A stretch of DNA of 64,000 nt, taken from assembly GCF_021462285.1 (NCBI RefSeq), contig NZ_CP082787.1, positions 2,728,001 to 2,792,000 on the forward strand, given 5' to 3'. A model generated the notes under the pieces. The model had not been told where the DNA came from and did not search any database. It saw only the letters and a list, made by a program, of their open reading frames with translations. Source of the stretch: Serratia entomophila (lineage in GTDB: Bacteria; Pseudomonadota; Gammaproteobacteria; Enterobacterales; Enterobacteriaceae). Shown here in pieces: positions 41,967 to 50,282 of this stretch (positions are counted from its first letter, which is position 1; each line of letters starts with the position of its first letter). The position numbers were made by a program, and so were the translations under genes.

Positions 41967-43235
41967 ATGACCTATTTCATTGACCGACGGCTTAACGGCA
42001 AAAACAAGAGCACGGTAAACCGCCAGCGCTTCTTGCGCCGTTACAAGTCGCAAATCAAACAGTCGATTGCCGAAGCCATCAATAAGCGTTCGGTCACCGA
42101 CGTCGACAGCGGGGAGTCGGTTTCCATTCCCACTGACGATATCAACGAACCTATGTTTCATCAGGGGCGCGGCGGCACACGTCACCGCGTTCACCCCGGC
42201 AACGATCACTTTGTGCAGAACGACCGCGTCGAGCGCCCGCAGGGCGGCGGCGGCGGTGGCGGCGGCCAGGGCAACGCCAGCCAGGATGGCGAAGGCGAGG
42301 ACGAGTTTGTCTTCCAGATATCCAAAGACGAGTATCTCGATCTGCTGTTCGAGGATTTGGCGCTGCCCAATCTGAAAAAGAACCAGTACAAACAGCTGAC
42401 GGAGTTTAAAACCCACCGCGCCGGCTATACCGCCAACGGCGTGCCGGCCAACATCAGCGTCGTGCGTTCACTGCAAAACTCGCTGGCGCGCCGCACCGCC
42501 ATGACCGCCGGAAAAAGGCGCGCGCTGCACGAACTGGAAGATGAACTGACTCTGCTGGAAAACACCGAGCCGGTGCAGCTGCTGGAAGAAGAGCGGCTGC
42601 GCAAGGAGATCGCCGAACTGCGCAAGAAAATCGAAAGCGTGCCTTTTATCGACACCTTCGACCTGCGCTACAAAAATTATGAGCGCCGGCCGGAACCCTC
42701 GAGCCAGGCGGTGATGTTCTGCCTGATGGACGTATCCGGCTCGATGGATCAGGCCACCAAGGATATGGCGAAACGCTTTTATATTTTGCTCTACCTGTTC
42801 CTGAGCCGCACCTACAAGAACGTCGACGTGGTGTATATCCGCCACCACACCCAGGCCAAGGAAGTGGACGAACAGGAATTCTTCTACTCGCAGGAAACCG
42901 GCGGCACTATCGTTTCCAGCGCGCTGAAGCTGATGAATGAGGTGGTTGAGGAACGCTACGATCCCGCACAGTGGAACATCTATGCCGCGCAGGCCTCGGA
43001 TGGCGACAACTGGGCCGATGACTCGCCGCTGTGTCACGAGCTGTTGGCGAAGAAAATTCTGCCGATGGTGCGTTACTACAGCTATATCGAAATCACCCGC
43101 CGCGCTCACCAAACGCTATGGCGTGAATATGAGGATCTGCAGGCGAAATTCGACAACTTCGCCATGCAGCACATCCGCGAGCCGGATGACATCTACCCGG
43201 TCTTCCGCGAGTTATTCCATAAACAAACGGCTTAG
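41967..43235 (+). CDS. yeaH: DUF444/UPF0229 family protein YeaH
   Basis: Partner of the YeaG kinase, with a von Willebrand-type fold. The ATG at 41967 gives 422 residues (E. coli 427) starting [16 protein letters not shown] Gly-rich linker (residues about 91-100) precedes a helical region, then the MIDAS-like motif [11 protein letters not shown] near the middle. [15 protein letters not shown] and RELFHKQ near the C-terminus match the family. It belongs to the same sigma-54-driven operon as yeaG. Confidence 0.95.
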   Translation: MTYFIDRRLNGKNKSTVNRQRFLRRYKSQIKQSIAEAINKRSVTDVDSGESVSIPTDDINEPMFHQGRGGTRHRVHPGNDHFVQNDRVERPQGGGGGGGGQGNASQDGEGEDEFVFQISKDEYLDLLFEDLALPNLKKNQYKQLTEFKTHRAGYTANGVPANISVVRSLQNSLARRTAMTAGKRRALHELEDELTLLENTEPVQLLEEERLRKEIAELRKKIESVPFIDTFDLRYKNYERRPEPSSQAVMFCLMDVSGSMDQATKDMAKRFYILLYLFLSRTYKNVDVVYIRHHTQAKEVDEQEFFYSQETGGTIVSSALKLMNEVVEERYDPAQWNIYAAQASDGDNWADDSPLCHELLAKKILPMVRYYSYIEITRRAHQTLWREYEDLQAKFDNFAMQHIREPDDIYPVFRELFHKQTA

Positions 43236-43254
43236 CGTCGCTTTCCTTCTTGAA

Positions 43255-43287
43255 AAGGCCGGTTATTGACATTAACCGGCCTTTTTT
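43255..43287 (+). terminator. yeaH terminator
   Basis: AAGGCCGGTTA (43255-43265) pairs with TAACCGGCCTT (43273-43283), followed by T's. It closes the yeaGH operon. Confidence 0.88.
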
Positions 43288-43337
43288 CATTTTTCTTACC
43301 GATTCATAACCAAAAGAACTAAGCTTATAACCAAAGG

Positions 43338-43400
43338 CAGTAATAAGCCTTATAACTGATACTGCGGTATTTTCCCGGGCAAACGCCTCGGGATTTTTTT
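43338..43400 (+). ncRNA. Candidate small RNA with orphan terminator
   Basis: A second Rho-independent terminator, TCCCGGG-loop-CTCGGGA followed by seven T's (43373-43400), lies about 110 nt past the yeaH terminator with no gene in front of it. TATAAC (43326-43331) with TTCATA 17 bp upstream could be its promoter. The region also repeats the string CTTATAAC. This is structure only; I do not recognise a known RNA. Confidence 0.35.
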
Positions 43401-43575
43401 GAGGTTTTTCCTAAACCGTTCCCCACGAGCCCGGAGAGGCTTGATAGGCTTATTCTTGTTAAGTTATCGTTAACATGTCACTCAGATATTTACCTAAGTG
43501 AAATTTGCATGATTTTATTTTTTATGGCTTCTCTGCCCGCTTCGGCGGGCAATTAAATGTCACCAGGTTCAGAAA

Positions 43576-43806
43576 ATGATCGATTACTCACTATACGGTC
43601 TCAACGAGAATGACGTTGACGAATACCGTACGCAAATCTGCTGCCTGATAGGTAAAAGCGTGATTCAGGTGCTCTCATCCAACAAAGCCATCAGCAAGCA
43701 GAACCTGCTCTCCCACCTGCTCTACGAGGTGGAAAGGCAATCCGACGATTATTTCCAAAAATTACACCGGGCCGCTATCGAAGTGATCGGCGTCAATGGG
43801 CGATAA
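43576..43806 (+). CDS. Small AriR/YmgB-like regulator
   Basis: A 76-residue, mostly helical protein starting MIDYSLYGLNENDVDEYRTQ. The pattern of an N-terminal helix, the segment IGKSVIQVLSSNKAISKQNLLSHLLYEVE and a C-terminal helix resembles the YmgB/AriR and YcgZ family of small regulators of biofilm, acid resistance and Rcs signalling in E. coli. No ribosome-binding site is obvious, and a GCCCGC-TTCG-GCGGGC hairpin (43535-43550) lies in the leader. Family assignment is tentative. Confidence 0.65.
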   Translation: MIDYSLYGLNENDVDEYRTQICCLIGKSVIQVLSSNKAISKQNLLSHLLYEVERQSDDYFQKLHRAAIEVIGVNGR

Positions 43807-43812
43807 ACGATC

Positions 43813-43911
43813 GTGCGTAAACCCGATATCTATGCGGCTATCGCTATTTGCGTCGTTTTCGGGCTCATGTTGATCATGAGCTTTAATACCGACATCAACG
43901 TTTATCCTTAA
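43813..43911 (+). CDS. 32-residue single-span membrane protein
   Basis: A GTG-initiated frame starting 6 nt after the stop of the AriR-like gene: MRKPDIYAAIAICVVFGLML, then IMSFNTDINVYP. One hydrophobic span (about residues 8-24) is flanked by a basic N-terminus. The close spacing suggests translational coupling with the upstream gene. Function unknown. Confidence 0.5.
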   Translation: MRKPDIYAAIAICVVFGLMLIMSFNTDINVYP

Positions 43912-44143
43912 GAAACAGGGAAGCTGCCTTGCGGCAAGCGGAAAAAGCAGGTGCCGGTCTTTCCCGGCTGTCAGCAATTAACCCGAGATAAAAATAAAAT
44001 GGCCTCATAGCCTGAGGCCACCTCGGTATGTCGGTCTTTCCCGACGGTCACTTCACAACGAAACCAAGAGTAGCGAGCCACTGTCGCCGTGAACATGGCA
44101 TTAAATGCCATACTTTTCCTGTGTCATTTTGCGCCAGCGCGCG
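43912..44143. other. Gap between the small membrane protein and the hydrolase gene
   Basis: I see no gene, RNA or clear terminator here. Confidence 0.4.
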
Positions 44144-44839
44144 CTAGACGGATAACGCAGCAGCCGCCGCATCAATCAACGCCGCCACCGCCTGGGGATG
44201 CGACGCCAAAGAGGCATGGCTGGCATTCAAGGTTATGATGTTTTTAGCCTGCAAGCGCCCCGCCATTCTCTGTTGGTTTTCCGGTGCGATCATTCGGTCA
44301 TCGCTGGAAATCTGATACCACGACGGTTTGTGTTTCCAGGCCGGTTCGCTGACGACATTGCCGAAGGTGCTGGCCAACGGCGCCTTTTGCGCCACCGCCA
44401 TCACTAACGCCTCATCCGCGGACAGATCCTGGCAAAAACTTTCGTGGAACTTATCCGCTTTCACCCACAGGTAACCGTCGCTGTCCGGGGCCAGGTTCGC
44501 CGCCGCCAGAGGAGGATGCGCCTGGGTGATGCCTCCGGGGCTTTCGCCGGCATCGGGAGCGAAGGCGGCGATATAGACCAGCCCCACGACGTTAGGCTGA
44601 TTGCCCATTTCACTGATGACCGCACCGCCATAAGAGTGCCCCACCAACAACACCGGCCCCTGCTGCTGAGCAACCATTTTGCGCGTGCGCTCCGCATCAT
44701 CCGCCAGTGAGGTTAACGGCATCTCAACGGCATGAATGGATTCATAGCCCTTGCGTGACAATTCGATAATGACTTTGCCCCAGTGCGCCGCACCGCCCCA
44801 AAATCCATGAACCAGAACCACGGTTGGCTTTTTACTCAT
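44144..44839 (-). CDS. Alpha/beta-fold hydrolase
   Basis: A 231-residue esterase-like protein without a signal peptide. The N-terminal VVLVHGFWGGAAHW provides the oxyanion hole, LLVGHSYGGAV carries the nucleophilic serine near residue 69, SSDDRMIAP the likely acid, and NASHASL the catalytic histidine, so the triad is complete. The overall pattern is that of the EstC/methyl-esterase-like branch (small ester substrates). It stands alone in a variable region; substrate unknown. Confidence 0.83.
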   Translation of the reverse strand: MSKKPTVVLVHGFWGGAAHWGKVIIELSRKGYESIHAVEMPLTSLADDAERTRKMVAQQQGPVLLVGHSYGGAVISEMGNQPNVVGLVYIAAFAPDAGESPGGITQAHPPLAAANLAPDSDGYLWVKADKFHESFCQDLSADEALVMAVAQKAPLASTFGNVVSEPAWKHKPSWYQISSDDRMIAPENQQRMAGRLQAKNIITLNASHASLASHPQAVAALIDAAAAALSV

Positions 44840-45164
44840 TGCCTAATCCTTCTGTAATGTGAAGGCGCCGCGCGAATACGCAGGAAAACGCCCTGAAGCC
44901 CCCGGCACCTGAGCGCTATGTCGGAAACTGCCGATACATGCCTTTTGTATATAGTTAGCATTATTCCATTCAGCAATAGCCAGGAATGGGTAAGCCAACT
45001 TCCAGGCCCAGTCAGGCTGCGGAATCATCCCAGATCCAGAATGCCGCACCGCATCGAATCGCCCCAAAAGCGGATTAAAACTAGGAATTTTACCCATATG
45101 GATTTAAAATCCCGCAGAAAAACAAAGAGAAATAATCAATTTCACCGGAAAAAGGAATGCAGAT
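44840..45164. other. Gap upstream of the hydrolase gene
   Basis: About 325 nt with no convincing gene. Minus-strand frames of 84 codons at 44843-45097 and 45090-45344 have no ribosome-binding site or family features. The hydrolase promoter should lie near 44850-44950 but I could not define it. Confidence 0.4.
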
Positions 45165-45254
45165 GTGAAGGAAATGATCTCCATACTCTTTATGATATGC
45201 CTGCTGGCATTGTTGTTTTCGTGCCTTTTCGTCTACGGTCTTAACATTCATTAA
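45165..45254 (+). CDS. 29-residue single-span membrane protein
   Basis: A GTG-initiated frame 7 nt after AAGGAA: MKEMISILFMICLLALLFSC, then LFVYGLNIH. Almost the whole peptide is one hydrophobic span, a hallmark of regulatory small membrane proteins and of type I toxins. An internal ATG at 45174 is an alternative start. No family recognised. Confidence 0.5.
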   Translation: MKEMISILFMICLLALLFSCLFVYGLNIH

Positions 45255-45401
45255 ACGTCGAACCACAGCAGCCCCTATCGGGGCCCCATCACCCTCTATA
45301 AGGCAAGGCGGCCACTCCTTTGGCTCTCTGTACCTCGAGGCCAATTATCTCTTTGATTTTATTTTGTTATGGCGTCGATCGAATAAAGGCCAGAGAAAAT
45401 A

Positions 45402-45428
45402 TATACCCATCAATAATTTATGGGTATA
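45402..45428. promoter_or_regulatory. Perfect 9-bp palindrome upstream of the GhoT-like toxin gene
   Basis: TATACCCAT (45402-45410) and ATGGGTATA (45420-45428) are exact inverted repeats separated by 9 nt, about 95 nt before the toxin start. It could be an operator or an RNA hairpin in the toxin leader. Confidence 0.45.
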
Positions 45429-45522
45429 GAGGGCCGCGCGAATAATCGGCCTTCAACCATTGATTATCTGGAATTAAGCTCCTAGAATTCGCCGCTGAAA
45501 AATATAACTGGGATCGGGTTTC

Positions 45523-45699
45523 ATGTCGTCGCTGTGGGTTGCAACACAATATTTCTATTTGATTGGCCTTTTAGTTTCTATGGTTTTCACCTATCTGGTT
45601 AGCCGGGACACCATCAAAATCCGCTTTATCAGCGCGCTGACTATCGGTTTAACCTGGCCACTCAGTCTGCCGGTCGTGTTGCTGTTCTCCCTGTTCTGA
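45523..45699 (+). CDS. GhoT/OrtT-family membrane toxin
   Basis: A 58-residue protein starting MSSLWVATQYFYLIGLLV, with two hydrophobic spans (about 8-27 and 35-57). Its C-terminal half (IRFISALTIGLTWPLSLP, then VVLLFSLF) matches E. coli GhoT (57 aa) and OrtT nearly residue for residue as I recall them. These proteins insert in the inner membrane, lower the proton-motive force and ATP, and favour persistence. I see no GhoS-type endoribonuclease antitoxin next to it, so it looks like an orphan OrtT-type toxin. The gene is too short for a usual length cutoff. Confidence 0.82.
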   Translation: MSSLWVATQYFYLIGLLVSMVFTYLVSRDTIKIRFISALTIGLTWPLSLPVVLLFSLF

Positions 45700-45749
45700 G
45701 GCTAAGCCGCTACCCCGCCGCATCACCGGCGGGGCATTATCTCAGACCT

Positions 45750-45998
45750 TTAAAAATCATCCCCCTCGCTGGCCACAACCGTGCGCTCGGCCCCCCAATA
45801 GCCATATCCGGTGCCATCGTGACGTATTGGCGATCGGTCAGGTTATTGACGTTCTGGGTGTCGCTGGCGTTCTGACGAAATGACCAGACGTCGTGAAAAG
45901 GCGTGCGAGAATGCATAGCTGTAAATTATCGCCCTGGCCGGCATACAGGCCGCCCCCCGACGGATCCTTCAGCAAAGTTAGCGGTGCGGCGCCACCCA
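45750..45998 (-). pseudogene. Decayed C-terminus of a TonB-dependent siderophore receptor
   Basis: Across three minus-strand frames one can read, in order: PLTLLKDPSGGGLYAGQGDN, YSYAFSHAF, HDVWSFRQN, NVNNLTDRQYV and GYGYWGAERTVVAS, ending GDDF and stop. These are the last beta-strands and terminal Phe of ferric-hydroxamate-type outer-membrane receptors (FhuA/FoxA-like). Two or more frameshifts and an internal deletion between RQN and NVNNLTD break it. Only the tail remains, and its upstream end runs into an unrelated membrane-protein gene. Confidence 0.72.
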
Positions 45999-46271
45999 GC
46001 GGGCGTATATTCGCGCTGCGGCCCACAGACAGAGCCATAGCGCCAGGTTAAGCACCGCCCATAGCAGCAGCAGATAGAGAAAAGTTTGATAACTGGGGAT
46101 GCCGCGATCGGCGGAAAAGGGATTGAAGTGCCAACATTTGATAATGGCGAAAGGGTTGAGATTGAAAAACTCGAAAAAATAGGTCGTCAGCACCGGCGGC
46201 AAAAAGCAATAGACCGCCACGGTGAACATCATCAAGCACTTGGTGAATGAATTGTTTTTATAGTCTTTCAT
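45978..46271 (-). CDS. Hypothetical two-span membrane protein
   Basis: 97 residues starting MKDYKNNSFTKCLMMFTVAV. Hydrophobic spans at about 11-33 and 64-87 are separated by an aromatic-rich loop (FFEFFNLNPFAIIKCWHFNP). The last few codons overlap the TonB-receptor remnant, so the C-terminus may have been altered by the same rearrangement. No family recognised. Confidence 0.55.
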   Translation of the reverse strand: MKDYKNNSFTKCLMMFTVAVYCFLPPVLTTYFFEFFNLNPFAIIKCWHFNPFSADRGIPSYQTFLYLLLLWAVLNLALWLCLWAAARIYARWVAPHR

Positions 46272-46496
46272 ATCAATTAGTTACTCTTAAATCACGGCAT
46301 AAAGACGCCCAGCAACTTCCCCGAGGGAACAGACCCGGTGAGATGAAGTTAGTTCCCTGCCGAACGCAAAATAAAGCCTGTCAGGCGTTTAATTTTCATT
46401 TAGCGGCCAGGTGATATATACCCTATGAATTTCAAATAAAGCAGTCTGCTGCTTTTGAAAACAACGGCGTCACGCGGTACAGCTCAGGAGGCAACA

Positions 46497-46979
46497 ATGA
46501 AACCGGACTCTCTATCCCCCCCGCCAAACCGCAAGAAACTCAAGATTATTTACGGCTGGTATATCTATGCCATCTATGCGCTATTGATCTTCAATATTTA
46601 CATGGCGGTATATAACCTGTGCGTCCGGCGCCCTTTTGAAAGACCGCTCCTTTCGTTGATTCACAGCCTGTTCATCGCCCTCATGCTGCGGCAGGTGTTG
46701 AAAAAAAAGGTGGTTTTCGCCTGGCTAATGCTGGCTTATTTTATCCTGATGCGTCTGTATTATGCCAACGCGCTGCACGTGGAGTTCGATGCGACGAGCC
46801 GCGGGCTGGTGCTCATTATTTTGACGTTGCTGCTAACAGGCACCGTGGCGGTGGGGCAGTTGGCGACGCCGCCGCTGCGCCAGGACTGGCTGGCGCAGTT
46901 GGGGTGGAAACAGTGGGCCACGCTTGCCACCCTGGCGGCGGTGCTGACCCCGTTGATCACCACCGACTATTGGGGATGA
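46497..46979 (+). CDS. Hypothetical multi-span membrane protein
   Basis: The ATG at 46497 follows AGGAGG closely and gives 160 residues. A basic N-terminus (PNRKKLK) precedes four to five hydrophobic spans, rich in Leu, Tyr and Trp. I recognise no family. The strong ribosome-binding site and the charge pattern support a real inner-membrane protein. It converges with a small minus-strand gene, overlapping it by 13 nt. Confidence 0.65.
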   Translation: MKPDSLSPPPNRKKLKIIYGWYIYAIYALLIFNIYMAVYNLCVRRPFERPLLSLIHSLFIALMLRQVLKKKVVFAWLMLAYFILMRLYYANALHVEFDATSRGLVLIILTLLLTGTVAVGQLATPPLRQDWLAQLGWKQWATLATLAAVLTPLITTDYWG

Positions 46980-47173
46980 ACAGCCGGGATATGCGGCTCA
47001 GAGATATCGACCAATCGACACACCTTGGTGTAGTTGTTCGACTTCTCACAGATCTTGTCAGTGACAAATACGCCGAGGTAACTCAGCACCAGCAGGTACC
47101 CCAGCATGCATAAAATAAAAATTAGCGTTCTCACTGATATAAACCAACCTGATAATAGCGCCCAGTGCATCAT
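46967..47173 (-). CDS. Hypothetical small membrane protein
   Basis: 68 residues starting MMHWALLSGWFISVRTLIFI, with a single long hydrophobic span (about 13-37) and a polar C-terminus containing two cysteines. The ribosome-binding site is weak. It overlaps the end of the convergent gene. No family recognised; could be a chance frame. Confidence 0.4.
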   Translation of the reverse strand: MMHWALLSGWFISVRTLIFILCMLGYLLVLSYLGVFVTDKICEKSNNYTKVCRLVDISEPHIPAVHPQ

Positions 47174-47295
47174 AGGCTGATTCGCCTATTTTAGCCCGCC
47201 TCACCGCACTTCGTCATGCACTGTCGGCGCTTTCGCCTGCGCCGACGCAGCGTTTGTAGTAATATAGCGGCATCCCCCAGCGCCAGGAAATCTTG

Positions 47296-47856
47296 ATGCA
47301 TCACCTGATGTTAGATATTGAAACTCTGGATATAAAACCCAGCGCGGTGATCCTGGCGATCGCCGCGGTGTTTTTCGATCCGAAAACCGGCGAGCTGGGC
47401 GCAGAGTTTGAAGCGGCGGTCAACAGCCAAAAGGAACAGCCCGGCAGAACCATCAGCCTGGATACCGTGGCCTGGTGGGCGAAGCAGTCCGATGATGCGC
47501 GCAAGCTGGCGTTCGGCGGCAGCGAAAGCCTCAAGCGCGTGCTGACCAACCTGAGCCGCTTCATCCACATGCACAGTACCGAGCAGGTAAAGGTGTGGGG
47601 GAATGGCAAAGAGTTTGACTGCGCCATCCTGGAACACGCCTTTCAGCAACAGGAGATGCCCTGCCCCTGGAAATTCTGGGATACCCAGGATGTGCGTACG
47701 GTCATCACTCTGGCGGAGCTGCACGGCTTCAATCCGAAAAAAGCGCGGGCGTTCGAGGGCACACCTCACCGCGCGCTGGACGACGCCAAACACCAGGCAC
47801 GCTACGTGGCCGATACGGTATCCGCTCTGTATTACCGCAAACCTTCGACGGCCTGA
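47296..47856 (+). CDS. 3'-5' exonuclease of the DEDD superfamily
   Basis: 186 residues from the ATG at 47296, which lies 5 nt after AGGAAA. The RNase-T-like fold is indicated by MLDIETLDIKPSAVILAIAAV (first DxE), the central VKVWGNGKEFDCAILEHAF and the C-terminal HRALDDAKHQARY (HxxxxD). It resembles the Rv2179c-like/phage exonuclease group found in many enterobacteria and phages. Substrate (RNA or DNA) unknown. It begins the next core block. Confidence 0.8.
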   Translation: MHHLMLDIETLDIKPSAVILAIAAVFFDPKTGELGAEFEAAVNSQKEQPGRTISLDTVAWWAKQSDDARKLAFGGSESLKRVLTNLSRFIHMHSTEQVKVWGNGKEFDCAILEHAFQQQEMPCPWKFWDTQDVRTVITLAELHGFNPKKARAFEGTPHRALDDAKHQARYVADTVSALYYRKPSTA

Positions 47857-47932
47857 ATCCTTTACCTCTTTTCATTTGCCACAGGAGTCTCTACTCTAGC
47901 CCTCTTTGTCACTTGGACGTGCCTTTTCTGTT

Positions 47933-49126
47933 ATGCAAAAGTTTCTGTTTCTGCTTCTCAGCCTGGTGCTGCTCGGCCCATTGGGCATCGACCTCTACCT
48001 GCCGACCATCCCCGCCATCGCCGCCGGCCTTGGCAGCAGCGAAGCCCTGATCCAGTCCACCATCTCGCTGTTTATTCTGGTGCTGGGGCTTGGCCAGGTC
48101 ATCGCCGGGCCGCTGGTAGACAACTACGGGCGCAAGCCGGTGGCGTTGGCCGGCATCGTCATCTACATGATCGGCGCCGCAATGGCCGCGCTGGCGACAA
48201 CGCCGGCGCTATTCATCGCTTCGCGCCTGTTGCAGGGCGTGGCGGTGTGCTGCACCGCGGTCGTCGCCTTCAGCGGCGTGCGCGATCGCATGAATGGCGA
48301 TGACGCCGCCCGCGCTTTTGGTTTCCTCAACGGCACGCTGAATATCATTCCGGCGCTGGCGCCGTTGCTCGGCGGCCTGTTGGCGGAAGCCTTCGGCTGG
48401 CGCGCGCCCTTCTGGTTCCTGGTTGGCTATGCGCTGCTGGTGTTGGTGTTGATCGCCCTGCGCCTGCCGGAAACCCGCCCGGCGGACACCGTGCCGGTCA
48501 AAGGCTTGCCCGTTCGCCAATATGCACGCATCCTCAGCGACCGCCGCTTCTTATCCTTCGCCCTGGTGAATTCCGGCGCCATGGGAATGGCGCTAACCTA
48601 CGTCTCGCTGGCGCCTAATGTGCTGATGGGTGCCGCGGGCCTGACACCGCTGCAATTTTCGCTGGTATTCGGCGCTAATGGTTTTTGGATCATGTTGGTC
48701 AGCTTCTTCGCCAACCGCATTATTCATAAGGTCGGTCGCCCCATCTGCCTGGCGACCGGCGGTACCCTGATGGGATTAGGCTGTCTGGGCCTGCTGCTGG
48801 GCGTTACCCTGCTGCCTGCGGCGACGCAGACGCACTGGCTGGCCTATATGTTGCCGGTGGCCAGCGCCTGCGCCGGGCTGGCGTTCGTGATGGGCCCGGC
48901 GACCAGCTATGCTTTGGAGCCCTACTCCAACGAAGCGGGCGTCGCTTCCGCGCTGGTGGGGTTTGTGCAGATGGCCGGGGGCGCCGCGCTGGGCCTGATG
49001 GCCATGGCGTTACCGTTGCAGCCCAAGCTCTCTCTGGCGCTGGTGATGCTGGCGGGCTGCTTGCTGGCGCTGCACGCGCGGCAGCGCAGCAAGCAGATTA
49101 AAGGACAAATCAGGAAGGTAGCCTAA
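47933..49126 (+). CDS. Bcr/CflA-family MFS drug efflux transporter
   Basis: 397 residues from the ATG at 47933, with about 12 hydrophobic spans. DLYLPTIPAIAAGL in the first span and loop, the MFS motif LVDNYGRKPVALAG between spans 2 and 3, and LLQGVAVCCTAVV are typical of the Bcr/CflA subfamily (bicyclomycin, chloramphenicol and related efflux). Drug range cannot be read from sequence. It ends 4 nt before the convergent dadX. Confidence 0.88.
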   Translation: MQKFLFLLLSLVLLGPLGIDLYLPTIPAIAAGLGSSEALIQSTISLFILVLGLGQVIAGPLVDNYGRKPVALAGIVIYMIGAAMAALATTPALFIASRLLQGVAVCCTAVVAFSGVRDRMNGDDAARAFGFLNGTLNIIPALAPLLGGLLAEAFGWRAPFWFLVGYALLVLVLIALRLPETRPADTVPVKGLPVRQYARILSDRRFLSFALVNSGAMGMALTYVSLAPNVLMGAAGLTPLQFSLVFGANGFWIMLVSFFANRIIHKVGRPICLATGGTLMGLGCLGLLLGVTLLPAATQTHWLAYMLPVASACAGLAFVMGPATSYALEPYSNEAGVASALVGFVQMAGGAALGLMAMALPLQPKLSLALVMLAGCLLALHARQRSKQIKGQIRKVA

Positions 49127-49130
49127 AGGC

Positions 49131-50204
49131 TCAGCTCTCGCTGGCGACCGGCACCCGCGCCGCCAGCGCTGTCAGCAGTTCATAACCCAGCGTGCCTGCC
49201 GCCGTGGCCACATCGTCCACCGGCAGGCGCCGCCCCCACAGCTCCACCTCGGTACCCAGTTCGGCCTGCGGGCAAGGCGCCAGATCTACCGCCAGCATAT
49301 CCATCGATACCGCGCCCAGCGTGCGCGTCAAGACGCCCCCCACCCATACCGGCGTGCCGGTTGGCGCGTGGCGCGGATAGCCGTCCGCATAACCGCAGGC
49401 CACCACGCCAATGCGCTGTGCGCCGGTAGCGCTGTAACGGCCGCCATAGCCCACGCGATCGCCGCCTTTCAATTGCTGGATGCCGATAATTTCACTGCGC
49501 AACGACATCGCCGGCTGCAGCCCGCTGGCCGCGATGTCGCTCCAGCGGCCGCTCGGCGATGCCCCATACAGAACAATCCCCGGTCGCACCCAGTTACCGT
49601 GGGTCTCCGGATGCCACAGCGTGGCGGCGGAGTTGGCCAGGCAGCGCGGCGCCGGGATCTGCGCCGCCGCCCTTTCGATGGTCGCCATCTGTTGATTGAC
49701 CCCTTCGGGGCCGTCGGCGGTGGCGAAGTGGCTCATCACCGTCAGGCTGGCGATGTTTGCGATACCCTGAGCCTTCTGCCAGACATCGTGCAGGCGTTCT
49801 GGCGCAAAGCCCAGGCGGTTCATGCCGCTGTTCACTTTCAGGTAAACCTCCAGCGGCGCCGATAGGCTGGCGTCGGTTATCGCCGCTAATTGCCAGTCGC
49901 TATGCACCGCCGTGGTCAGACGATAACGATCGATCAGCGCCAGGTCCTGCGGCTGGAAGAAACCTTCAAGCAGCAGGAGCGGCCCTCGCCAACCGGCCTC
50001 ACGCAGCAATACCGCTTCAGCGAGATCCAGCATGGCGAAGCCATCGGTCTGCGCCATGCTGCGCCAGACGCGTTTGATGCCGTGCCCATAGGCGTTAGCC
50101 TTGACCACCGACCAAACCTTGGCTCCTTGCGCATAACGGCGAACCACCTGCAAATTGTTTTCAATCGCGCCAAGGTGCAACGTGGCGCTTATCGGGCGGG
50201 GCAT
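49131..50204 (-). CDS. dadX: Catabolic alanine racemase DadX
   Basis: PLP enzyme that converts L-alanine to D-alanine for breakdown by DadA. The ATG at 50204 gives 357 residues (E. coli 356) starting [17 protein letters not shown]. The PLP lysine is in [10 protein letters not shown] (K35), and [12 protein letters not shown] contains the second active-site tyrosine region. It lies 78 nt after dadA in the same direction, forming the dadAX operon, which also distinguishes it from the biosynthetic Alr. Confidence 0.95.
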   Translation of the reverse strand: MPRPISATLHLGAIENNLQVVRRYAQGAKVWSVVKANAYGHGIKRVWRSMAQTDGFAMLDLAEAVLLREAGWRGPLLLLEGFFQPQDLALIDRYRLTTAVHSDWQLAAITDASLSAPLEVYLKVNSGMNRLGFAPERLHDVWQKAQGIANIASLTVMSHFATADGPEGVNQQMATIERAAAQIPAPRCLANSAATLWHPETHGNWVRPGIVLYGASPSGRWSDIAASGLQPAMSLRSEIIGIQQLKGGDRVGYGGRYSATGAQRIGVVACGYADGYPRHAPTGTPVWVGGVLTRTLGAVSMDMLAVDLAPCPQAELGTEVELWGRRLPVDDVATAAGTLGYELLTALAARVPVASES

Positions 50205-50282
50205 GAGTTCTCCTTCAGACCAGCGGATGCCGGCCACCGGCAACCGCCGGCAGCTTCGACATCCTTCATATGAGTTCAGTGA

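Noticed and set aside
43535..43550. GCCCGC-TTCG-GCGGGC hairpin before the AriR-like gene, considered as a terminator
   Set aside because: No T-run follows on either strand; it is more likely a leader structure.
44843..45344. Two 84-codon minus-strand frames between the hydrolase and the toxin region
   Set aside because: No ribosome-binding site, no hydrophobic or domain pattern, and the second overlaps the better-supported 29-residue plus-strand gene.
45838..46038. 66-codon minus-strand frame read as a gene
   Set aside because: Its content (TLLKDPSGGGLYAGQGDN) is one frame of the broken TonB-receptor tail and it has no start signal.
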